Of a DNA stretch of 57,675 nucleotides, positions 27,701-49,737 are shown in pieces. Numbering within the stretch: position 1 is the stretch's first letter; the number at the start of each line of letters is the position of its first letter. Where the stretch lies: contig NW_014577074.1 of assembly GCF_000485595.1 (NCBI RefSeq), positions 96,473 through 154,147 on the forward strand, written 5' to 3'. The notes beneath the pieces were generated by a model. That model was given only the letters and a program-made list of their open reading frames with translations. It did no database searches and had not been told where the DNA came from. This DNA comes from Priapulus caudatus (Eukaryota > Priapulida > Priapulimorpha > Priapulimorphida > Priapulidae). A program made the translations under genes and the position numbers.

Positions 27701-30290
27701 ACACCATGTATTTATCTATTTATTCCTCAAAGTAAGCACTACTGGCAATTCACTACTGGCAATTTTTAAATGATGTGGCGAGCACACGAGTGACGTCACC
27801 GGATATGTAGGCAAAACACATGGCAGCTATGGTGCATGTATATATATACAATACCGGTGACGTCACGCGTGCGCTCGCCACATCATTTCAAAATTGCCAG
27901 TAGTGAATTGCCAGTAGTGCTTACTTTGAGGAATAAATGGATAAATACATAGTGTAAAGTTGTGGAAAGTGTTCAAAAAGATAGGTGAGATGTCCATGTA
28001 GATAAATAAGTGTTAAAAAGCCCGATCATTTTCCGTTTTGCGATCCATTTTTCGTGGGGACAGTCGTGGTAACAGGTTGCAGTTACGAAATCTAGCTGAA
28101 AATTTTCTATAGCCCTGCGGCAGTTAATGAACGCGGGCTATAGTCATAGAGCTAGCCGCAGGCGCACGGCACGAGTGCCGGAGGTAGGAAGGTACAATTT
28201 TTAAATCTAGACGCTCTAAAATGCTGTTTACCCTTTAGATTTATGATTTTTTGCCCTTTAGACTGGGGAGCCGTAGCGTTTTGCTACGGCAGCCCTACGG
28301 CTGTGACGCACCTGCATACATGCGTTCAGGAGCTAATAATGACAAATTTGTCATTATTAGCTCCTGATGCGTTGCGTATGTGGTTATACACCATAGATAG
28401 TGTTTGGTCCTATCACTCGCGTATATAACTATAAGCGAACCGAGTCGGTTTATAGTTAGTGTTAGGGTTAGGGTTTGGTGTAGGATTAGTGGAAGGGTTA
28501 GAGATTAGGCATGGTTCGGTAGTATGCGCCTCCCTAGACTAGCATTATATTACATTTATGTAATACAATATGAACAGCGCATGCACAACAACTGCTCGGA
28601 CGAATAGCGCATACGAACAGGTGTCCGATGCTCTGATGAATATCCACGTCCTAATATTAATATGAAGATGGGCAAAACATTGATTCTCAAGATACAAAGT
28701 ATTGAATTAAGATGTAAGAATGATTCATGAAGCTACATAATATGTGAAGTATAACGTAGGTCATTTTATGCTCTTAGTCTTAATAATAAGGACGTGGATA
28801 TTCGTCCGAGCATCGGACACCTGTTCGTATGCGCTATTCGTCCGAGCAACAACTGCGCATGCGCTGTTCATGTTGTATTACATAAATGTAATGTAATCAA
28901 GAGCATATGAAACAGGAGAGCGTACAACAGTAAAATGCTGAAACCATGTTGCAGTATTAGTCGAATTAATAAACTTTTCCCATGTTATTTTGACGATGAT
29001 CAGATGTCCTACCTTGTTCATATAAAACAAACTGCTTGTCTCTACGATGCTCCTACGCTGAGATAATGAGCGGTGAAAATCTGGTTTTTTCGCCGAAATC
29101 CCAATCAGATGACTAGGAACTGCGACCCTCTCTCGTGTGGGCGGAGTGTACGGCCCACACTGTGGCCAGTGTGTTGCTTCTGGTCGCCGCTGTGTAGCGC
29201 CATAGTGGCGCTGACTCACGTCATACTACCAGAGTTTACTATACATCCAGCGTGAGGTGGACGTGAGGTGGGCACAGGTGGGGGTCATCACTATGGCAAT
29301 CAATAACAGACGTCATTCATTCCATTTGTCAATCATTGACGGAAACACGCAAGGTTTACCAAAGTTATAACACTTCGAGAGACGGTCACAGTAACTGACT
29401 AATGTCTAGTAGGTGTTCGGCGAAAATACCAGATTTTCACCGCTCATTATCTCAGTGTACGGGCATTGTAGGGACATGCGGACACAGCTAATCAATAATA
29501 CTGCAAAAAATCGTCAAAATAAAACGGGGAAAGCTTATTAATTCGACTAATACTGCAACGTGGTTTCAGCATTTTACCGTTGTACGCTCTCCTTCCTTAT
29601 ATGCTCTTGATATAATGCTACTCTAGGGAGTCACCTACTCTCTAACCCCAACCACAACCACAACCACAACAAACCTAACGCTAACACTAACTATAAACCG
29701 ACTCGGATCTCTTATTATACTTGAGTCATAGTACCAAACACTATCTATGGTGTATAACCACATACGCATGTATGCAGGGGCGTCACAGCCGTAGGGTTGC
29801 CGTAGCAAAACGCTCATAGCAATTTAGCATTTTAGAGCGTCTAGATTTGAAAATTTTCTGGGGGTAAACCCCCCATACCCCCCCCCCTTCACACGTCCTA
29901 CCTCCGGCACTCGTGCCGTGCGCCGGCATGCAACATGAACAGCGCACACGCAACAACTGCTCGGACGAATAGCGCATACGAACAAGTGTCCGATGCTCGG
30001 ACGAATATCCACGTCGTAATAATAATACTAATACTAGTAATACTAATAGTCTTAATCTTATGGCCATTTCCATTGGCCCGTACCTGTGACAGAGCAACTT
30101 CCATCATTGGCGTTAGACCTATATTTAAATGAAACAAAGGCACAGTATCCACAATGTGCGGTGGTTTACTTTCTTTGCCTTTTTGCTTCTGTGCCAATAG
30201 TAACCCATTCAACGCACAATGTGGGTATTTAAAGACATGAAGTAAAATTTTGCAGTAACTTTGCCGATTTAACACTACACTGTCAGCCAT
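9379..30290 (-). CDS. EMC8: ER membrane protein complex subunit 8/9 (EMC8/EMC9), complete, 5 exons
   Basis: This gene encodes a cytosol-facing, MPN-fold subunit of the ER membrane protein complex, which inserts and chaperones multi-pass and tail-anchored membrane proteins. Exons on the minus strand are 30290-30084, 18591-18515, 17395-17326, 17134-17040 and 9538-9379. All junctions are GT-AG and the phases agree, giving 609 nt or 202 aa, against about 210 aa for human EMC8. Exon 1 starts at the ATG at 30288-30290 and carries the family hallmark KYPHCALNGLLLA. Exon 2 carries VIAGYYQANE, exon 3 RVTEKIAEHFGDAVLLM, and the last exon LVDFDNHLDDVSLDWTN before a TGA at 9379-9381. The family lacks the catalytic metal site of active JAMM proteases. 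Introns 1 (11.5 kb) and 4 (7.5 kb) are packed with mobile elements and repeats. EMC8 and EMC9 are vertebrate paralogues, so this is probably the single pre-duplication type. The assignment is from recalled family sequence and is strong. Confidence 0.93.
10690..11125. repeat. GGTGGGTGCTGGTGTGTGGT minisatellite in EMC8/9 intron 4
   Basis: G-rich units of about 16-30 bp built from GTGGTGCTGGTGGGTG. The plus strand has dense runs of two and three G, so quadruplex formation is possible. The Thr/Pro/His open frame on the minus strand is a repeat artefact. Confidence 0.85.
11390..11892. repeat. 56-bp tandem repeat in EMC8/9 intron 4
   Basis: The unit starts CTACTCCCGACTACTTCTAC and recurs at exactly 56-bp spacing at 11703, 11759, 11815 and 11871. 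About five further copies to the left (11390-11700) carry scattered small indels. Confidence 0.9.
12180..12375. repeat. TGGTCAGTA-type short tandem repeats
   Basis: Degenerate units of about 15-25 bp around ACTGGTCAGTA, with variants CAGTAGTGGTCA and TATTGGTCAGTAGAAG. The motif recurs once near 12667. Confidence 0.6.
12376..14586. other. EMC8/9 intron 4, unannotated part including a GC-rich block
   Basis: The stretch at about 12,900-13,480 is markedly richer in CpG than its surroundings and contains a CCCCCT run. Overlapping open frames occur on both strands (plus 12735-13259, minus 12823-13479), but none resembles a known family and no splice sites support them. It could be an internal CpG island or regulatory element. 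Nothing else stands out. Confidence 0.35.
14587..16338. mobile_element. hAT-type non-autonomous transposon with 8-bp target duplication
   Basis: The element opens CAGGGGCGTAGA and closes TCTACGCCACTG, imperfect inverted termini. It is flanked on both sides by the perfect 8-bp direct repeat AACTTGAT (14579-14586 and 16339-16346), the hAT signature. The interior has no transposase. It has repeated G/C homopolymer-bearing modules, including a second GGGGCGTAGATAGCGGG at 14918 and a CACCACTG end near 15976, which suggest nested relatives. Confidence 0.85.
16360..16541. mobile_element. Tc1/mariner-like MITE (ACAGTCAAACC type)
   Basis: Ends read TACAGTCAAACCAGA and, inverted, TACAATCAAATCTA, and contain TA at both outer edges. 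The body carries TATAAAGGACC motifs in both orientations, typical of short mariner-derived MITEs. It lies 14 bp beyond the hAT element's right target repeat. Confidence 0.6.
16706..16937. mobile_element. MITE with AGCTGCGTTCACACG termini
   Basis: The 15-bp ends AGCTGCGTTCACACG are exactly inverted at 16923-16937. Sub-terminal copies of GTTCACA and of ACGCGGCTT and its complement are scattered within, giving extra hairpin potential. The 232-bp element is flanked by TATA-rich sequence, so the target duplication (TA or ATA) is ambiguous. It lies in EMC8/9 intron 4, about 100 bp from exon 4. Confidence 0.8.
17726..18204. mobile_element. Inverted-repeat element in EMC8/9 intron 2
   Basis: The left terminus opens ACAATATGTAGCCTGTCAGA and the right terminus is its inverted copy ending at 18204. 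Homology extends about 45-60 bp inward through CAAAACATG and TAGGACTCAATT-type segments. The element is 479 bp and codes for nothing. No clear target duplication is seen. Confidence 0.7.
18592..19813. other. EMC8/9 intron 1, 3' part, mostly unique sequence
   Basis: This AT-rich intronic stretch has no recognisable gene. A small tandem array of about 30-bp units with CCTGCAGCAGCA and AAATAAA occupies 19687-19770, immediately before the CAGGGGTCGAAATTAG element. Confidence 0.5.
19814..21010. mobile_element. Inverted-repeat transposon with CAGGGGTCGAAATTAG termini
   Basis: The first 16 bases CAGGGGTCGAAATTAG match the inverted last 16 (20995-21010). Sub-terminal GGTATCCCG and GATACCA motifs are also mirrored. 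TAACA directly abuts both ends (19809-19813 and 21011-21015). The interior contains a GA-rich purine tract (20280-20560) and no transposase. The CAG-type terminus resembles hAT ends, but the visible target repeat is 5 bp, not 8, so the superfamily is open. Confidence 0.75.
20280..20560. repeat. Purine-rich GAGGAGGGGAGAAGG tract
   Basis: About 280 bp of imperfect AGG/GGAGAAGG repeats lie inside the inverted-repeat transposon at 19814-21010. Ser/Pro-rich open frames on the minus strand are artefacts. Confidence 0.8.
21191..21408 (-). repeat. 3' LTR of the Gypsy element
   Basis: 218 bp, bounded by TG and CA in element orientation (TGTTAAGTGTTG to CACGTAACA). It matches the 5' LTR apart from small indels and that copy's insertion. 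A polypurine tract AAAAGGGGAAAGA abuts it at 21409-21421. Confidence 0.92.
21722..23333 (-). pseudogene. Gypsy integrase region, split by a MITE
   Basis: The N-terminal HHCC zinc segment (HLGINSCLRRARDLIFWPGM, then CGTCA) lies at 23333-22849. The catalytic core continues at 22668-21722 with VVTDNAAQFTS and the Glu-bearing segment GNSQANGAAEAAVK. A 179-bp TA-flanked element (22670-22848) separates them close to the first catalytic aspartate. The C-terminal tail is Pro/Ser/Gln-rich. Confidence 0.9.
22670..22848. mobile_element. TA-flanked MITE inside Gypsy integrase
   Basis: Ends CCGTATATACTCGCG and, inverted, CCGTATATGATCGCG are each followed inward by TAATAACCGC. TA borders both sides (22668-22669 and 22849-22850), a Tc1/mariner-type target duplication. 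The integrase reading frame is interrupted exactly here, so this element is younger than the retrotransposon. Confidence 0.9.
23300..24371 (-). pseudogene. Gypsy reverse transcriptase and RNase H region
   Basis: RT palm motifs are visible: VFSKTDLASGYWHVKL with a catalytic Asp, and IADDVVV as the DD box. Then follow the thumb-like LEELRRFL segment and RNase H (ENDACEYGLGSALLQ, WTDHKPL, NEILLADALSRAP). At least two frame breaks occur, near 23860-23890 and 23590. The RT N-terminal portion is absent, replaced by the 10-N gap at 24372-24381. Confidence 0.88.
24372..24381. other. Assembly gap (10 N)
   Basis: Ten N bases sit inside the reverse transcriptase region. The following 100 bp (24382-24481) do not encode Gypsy protein, so the gap probably marks the edge of another unresolved insertion and its length is arbitrary. 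Confidence 0.98.
24482..24919 (-). pseudogene. Gypsy retropepsin-type protease region
   Basis: The frame carries the aspartic protease motif FQIDTGASVNMLP and a downstream PFVVF segment. It is cut off where unrelated sequence and an assembly gap begin (24372-24485), so its C-terminal part and the link to RT are missing. Confidence 0.8.
24916..25771 (-). pseudogene. Gypsy gag region (two frames)
   Basis: The first frame (25771-25442) starts at an ATG and encodes a gag N-terminal segment with W-LFKKRWDNY. It is followed by a frame (25398-24916) ending in zinc-knuckle cysteines, CRFCNFSH and CHICGEKNHF. The two are separated by a frameshift next to a GGTTCTC tandem repeat at 25462-25515. That short repeat probably expanded and disrupted the frame. 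Confidence 0.8.
25850..25861 (-). promoter_or_regulatory. Retrotransposon primer-binding site
   Basis: TGGTGGCAGCGG in element orientation directly abuts the 5' LTR. It begins with the TGG that pairs with a tRNA CCA end. I could not identify the tRNA. Confidence 0.7.
25862..26528 (-). repeat. 5' LTR of the Gypsy element, interrupted
   Basis: The LTR is split by a 425-bp transposon at 26004-26428; about 234 bp of LTR remains. It differs from the 3' LTR by a few short duplications (for example TGCACAG repeated near 25880), so the two have diverged since insertion. Confidence 0.9.
26004..26428. mobile_element. 8-bp-duplication transposon inside the Gypsy 5' LTR
   Basis: Termini ACATGCGTCTAAACAGAGG are inverted at the other end, with about 43 bp of homology on each side. 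The 8-bp direct repeat CTCGTGTA flanks it (25996-26003 and 26429-26436), and the 3' LTR has a single uninterrupted copy of this site. The 8-bp duplication suggests hAT or a similar superfamily. No transposase is encoded. Confidence 0.9.
26529..26735. repeat. GATA microsatellite at the retrotransposon insertion site
   Basis: Imperfect GATA/ATAGATAG runs continue from the short GATAG run at 21168-21190, from which they were separated by the Gypsy insertion. Confidence 0.9.
27010..28662. mobile_element. Large foldback element with nested hairpins, EMC8/9 intron 1
   Basis: Outer ends (ATTAATATTA then CGTGGATATTC, CATCGGACACCTGTTCG) at 27010-27059 and inverted at 28614-28662. Inside, arms of about 300 bp (27501-27802 and 27854-28157) form a near-perfect hairpin around a 51-bp loop. 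Between the hairpin and the right end lies a unit (28165-28560) containing the short perfect palindrome AATGACAAATTTGTCATT at 28337-28354. The left end module is split by a 380-bp segment (about 27060-27437). No coding sequence is evident. Confidence 0.8.
28785..30045. mobile_element. Second foldback element with the same termini, next to EMC8/9 exon 1
   Basis: It carries the same GACGTGGATATTCGTCCGAG end module at 28790-28882 and, inverted, at 29931-30026, with inner inverted arms 28900-29030 and 29505-29612. The right side also contains an inverted copy (29613-29930) of the 28165-28560 unit of the neighbouring element. It stops about 40 bp from the exon 1 splice donor. Confidence 0.75.
29056..29457. 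mobile_element. TA-flanked MITE at the centre of the second foldback element
   Basis: Ends CGCTGAGATAATGAGCGGTG and the inverted CACTGAGATAATGAGCGGTG, extended by AAAATCTGG, with TA on each side (29054-29055 and 29458-29459). This fits a Tc1/mariner-type MITE nested in the larger palindrome. Confidence 0.7.
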
Positions 30291-31094
30291 TGTGGTATTG
30301 TGCTGCCGCCTATACTTCTACAACAAGCGGATAGATGAGGAACAAATAAGGTAACTTTAATTTGTTTATTACAAAATCAAGTCGTATTACAATTAAGTAG
30401 CTTGCAAGCACACGATATGAAAAATATAATAATAATAGAGAGGATGTCAATTATTTAGTAAATTTGTTAAATTTGTGATTTTTAGGAAGGGTTCTTGATC
30501 AAGCCATCGCTTTCTCAATACCAAGGCATGGCGAAAGATTTCTCTGTATTTCATTACGTGTTACAAAATTCAAAGCATTGTGTGTAATTTCCTGCTTCAG
30601 TAATAGTTCATTCATGACATTTTTCTTCAATACAGTACGTTTTTTAGTAACTACTTATTAATATGCTTAAAAATATAATCATGTTTCTGTTCTAGAGCAG
30701 AAATTGAAGGACAACTGAATCCATTTATTCGTCGCTTGGCTGTCTAGGTGCCCGCCTAGAACCCAGCCCAACAGTTTGGCATTTATTACTCCTATCTGGC
30801 GAGGTACGTCATCACCGTCAGGCCTGATTCTAAGCAGGTAAGAGTATTGAAAGCAAGCTAGACACTTATGTGTTATTGTATGTCATATTTTAGTTATAGA
30901 ATTTTTGTTTAGTTTTATTGTGAATTTCTTACCCATTTGTTATTGCTACGTATTGTATTGACACTGAGTATTGAGTATTGTGTTGGTGGTGTTGTCGAGT
31001 GTCAATCATTGCAGGCTATGTTGGTTGTAAATAGTAAACAACAATATAAGTCGCAATTTTTGATCAGAACAGCAATAATATGTTGACACATACA

Positions 31095-33625
31095 TAGCTC
31101 TAGTAACTATAGCTCGCGTACAGTTGCCGCTGGGTTATAGGACCAGCCATTAGGGATGTGCGGGACCAACTTACTCCAGCCAGTCAGCGGGAATTATGTA
31201 TTTCCGCATGTGGAGGGGTGGGCGGGTTGTGTTGGTTGTGGACAAAAACGTTGTTGTCAAGCAGGGAATAAAATACACGGGAGCGACGAGCGATTTCGTT
31301 CTGGTAAGCTCTAAAAGTCTAAAATCGCTCTGGTAAGAACAATAACGGGAGCGATCGCCCGAGAGAAAATCGCTCCTGTGGCCTGATAAATTGAAATGTA
31401 CACAAGTAGGCCCTACATACGTACAGCGAGCGCTACATATACACCAGGATTTTATGAGATAAAAGGTTATCTCATTAACTCTGATATACACCGTGCTGGG
31501 TTTACACTGCCGATTATATGCAGTCAAGTTGGCGTTTTTCTTTTTTGACCCGTAGCGCGCGCGGGGCGATGTGGATATGCATTTTTGCATGTATTACATG
31601 CTGCCAGCGTGGCGCCTAAAGCAAAAATGTGTTCTCCCCTTAGGGTGGAGGGACACACTCCTGATTGCTGTTGTCTGATTGGCCACTTGGCAAAAAACCG
31701 TCCAACCCGCCTGCTCCGAGTTAGGGAAATTAGAACATGTTCTAATCTTCCGACTCACTGCTATCGATCGGCTGGACGTGCGACTTTTGCGTTTACACTG
31801 GGCCATAATAAAAATAGTGTTTGTTTGCCCTCACCCGACCGACCCGCCAAAAAAAGGCCGACTCAAAAATTTTTATTGATCTTTCCCATTCTTTTTTTTA
31901 TACAAATTTTATCACTGTACATTATATAAATCTGTAGGCAATACATTATATGTACCAAGCAAAACAAACATTCAACATAAAAGGTATCTCCACACAAGCA
32001 CACCCGAGCATGTAGACACCATGCTGAATTTGTAAAAAAAAAACTTTAAAAAGCCTACCTACCTACCCAAACTTTTCAGCCTGGGTCGGGTGAGGGCAAA
32101 CAAAGATTTTTTTAATTGTGACCCTGGCGATTGTCAGTTGCCAAACTGCCAAGTTCGTACAATTTGGCAACTCAAAATCGTCAGTGTAAACCCAGCTTAT
32201 GTATCCGCTGCAGCTGGCGCTGGCTAGATCAACCCGCTGATGCATAATAAAATACAATTGATAATAAAAGTTATACAACAGAGTGTAAAACTAGAAACTG
32301 TTGACACTTTCATTCATATTTAAATTTAACTTGACAATAATACCAGCTGAATCCAGCTCTTGCCTTGTATTAATCTGCAATATGATGTGGTGACAATTGC
32401 ATTCATACATTGTCTGTTGAAACTATGAATGATAGTCAATGATAAATTATATGCTGACAGATGTGATGTGATGTCACAGACTCACATGCACACATCTCTG
32501 TGAGACTGTGACAAATTAACCGTGTACTTTCTTATTTTGAGACTGAAAAAAGAAGCAAACAACTGCACAGTGGTATTTTTATATAAAAAAACATTTATTT
32601 GCATCCAAACGAAAAGATAACGTGGTTCATACCGTATGTTTATTACAGAGTAACAAAACAATAAGCAATCTAGAAGTAGTGACTGTAGTGAAGCATCTGT
32701 ACATGTAGAGAGAGAAGAGTGAGAACTGAGAAGGGGAGTGGTGGACAGAATGGTAGTATGGTACTATGATAGAACTTAGAAGATCTATGGGCGAGGTCAG
32801 AGGTATCGGAGCCTCGGAGGCGGCATTGTAAATGCGAATCGATTTAAAGGATGTTTGGATCATGAGTTACAAGTGTGATTACTGATATGTAGTAATGTAA
32901 ATATAATTATAGGTACATGTATTAAACAGAAAATTTGACACACTCATGGAATTAATAATACATACAATTACATTGATGTCCCCATCCCACAAATAAATAA
33001 GAGTACATTATATATATTGATTATATTACGTATTTTTCAAAAATTTGACACTATGAAAATGGCTCTGGATACATAAAAAATGGCTCTGGAGCTTCAAAAA
33101 ATGGCTCTGGTAAATTTTTGACAAGTCAGAAAAATGGCTCTGGTGAAAAAAAAGTATTTTTTACCCTGTTGTCAATTAACAAATTAATAATAGTAATTTG
33201 TTTATCTTTCATGACAAAACTAATATTACAATCTTTTTTGATCGCTTAATTTGTTACTTGACAACAACAATGTTTTTGTCGACAACCAACCCAACCCGAC
33301 CACCCCTCGGCTCCACGTGCGGAAATACATAGTTCCCGCTCACTGGCGCTGCTGCAGCGCCGCCAAAAATGGCCATTTGAATTTCGCAAATTGAATGTTT
33401 GTTTACCAGAAATATCGCAAGTAGACCATTGCAACGATAGTTAAAGGTTAAATTTTAGTAGCTAATATAACTTGAGACATATTCATTTCGGATAAGAGGC
33501 ATTAATTGCCTACCACAGACGTTTTATAGTCGCGAATAAGCGTGAGTAAGTTGGTCCCGCGCATCCCTAATGGCTGGTCCTATAGCCCAGCGGCAACTGT
33601 ACGCGGGCAGTAGTTACTAGAGCTA
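31095..33625. mobile_element. 2.5-kb inverted-repeat element between EMC8/9 and CK2 alpha
   Basis: Left arm 31095-31175 and right arm 33543-33625 match as inverted repeats (GCTCTAGTAACTATAGCTC, GGACCAGCCATTAGGGATG). A second arm segment (31185-31262) pairs with 33258-33345, so the right arm carries an extra roughly 200 bp. The end module resembles 27501-27550, which indicates the same repeat family. No transposase is evident. Confidence 0.75.
31495..32196. mobile_element. MITE with GCTGGGTTTACACTG termini nested in the 2.5-kb element
   Basis: GCTGGGTTTACACTGCCGATT-type ends face each other at 31495 and 32196. A second internal inverted pair (TTTGTTTGCCCTCACCCGAC at 31820 and its complement near 32084-32105) makes the element a double hairpin. 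Confidence 0.7.
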
Positions 33626-34439
33626 GCACATACATTACTTGTACTAAACTTTTGTAGCACTCGTTATAATTAGACGAACTTTGATTATTTGGATGAACTT
33701 GATCTGAATCAGGAATTAAATAGATTATAGGGAATTTTTTTGTAAAACTAAGTGGTGGTGATTCTTTCTGCATGGTTTTTATTGCTACCACTTAATAAAT
33801 GCAAAGGACATTTTAAAATGGTTCTTTTAGTTTCACAATGGAATCGTTAAGTAAGTTGTTGCTAATACATGTAGTAAATCAGTGTTAATATATAGAATAT
33901 ATGCTGTTGTATATATTCAATTTCGGCCTGTTCAATTTGCACTATTAGGGTTATAGTGGCTTTAATGTTAGTTTCAGTGAAAAATTATTAATTTTAATTT
34001 GTACACTGAGTCATGAGTACACTCTCAAAGTGTGGGCGACACTCTCCACTTTTTAGAATAACAATACAAGCACAACCTAGTACACCAGTAGAATCCTAGA
34101 TCTGTAAAATTATACATAATTTCTTGAGATTGTAAAAAATTGCTGAGTGATTTTACAGACCTTTAATAATTTAATCTAAATGATACTACTGAATCATTCA
34201 TATTTTTATTGGTAACAGGTGGTGGAAGTAGAGAATCATATCATTATATAATAGTAGTTTTAACAAGGCTTCATAAAAAAACACAATTGTGACATTTGCA
34301 CATAGATATTCTGTGCTGCTGAATTGATAATGAGAAAACAAAAATGAAGCCGAAATATAATGAAATTCATTATTTTGCTTCCAGGATAAATCTTCTCTGT
34401 AAGCTGGCAGCATCGCGCTTTACCTTGAAGCCAAGAAGC

Positions 34440-49737
<15,298 letters not shown>

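Larger units (their letters stand above)
30291..34439. promoter_or_regulatory. Divergent intergenic region between EMC8/9 and CK2 alpha
   Basis: The two genes are transcribed away from each other from ATG codons 4.1 kb apart, so both promoters must lie here or, for CK2 alpha, in a noncoding exon here. A possible noncoding-exon acceptor (CTTCCAG) ends at 34384, 56 bp before the CK2 start codon. No clear TATA box or CpG island could be assigned. Most of the interval is the inverted-repeat element at 31095-33625. Confidence 0.4.

Noticed and set aside
28456-28475. GTTAGGGTTAGGG telomere-like motif
   Set aside because: Only two units, inside a foldback element whose inverted relative at 29,640 has a diverged version, so it is not a telomere or interstitial telomeric array.
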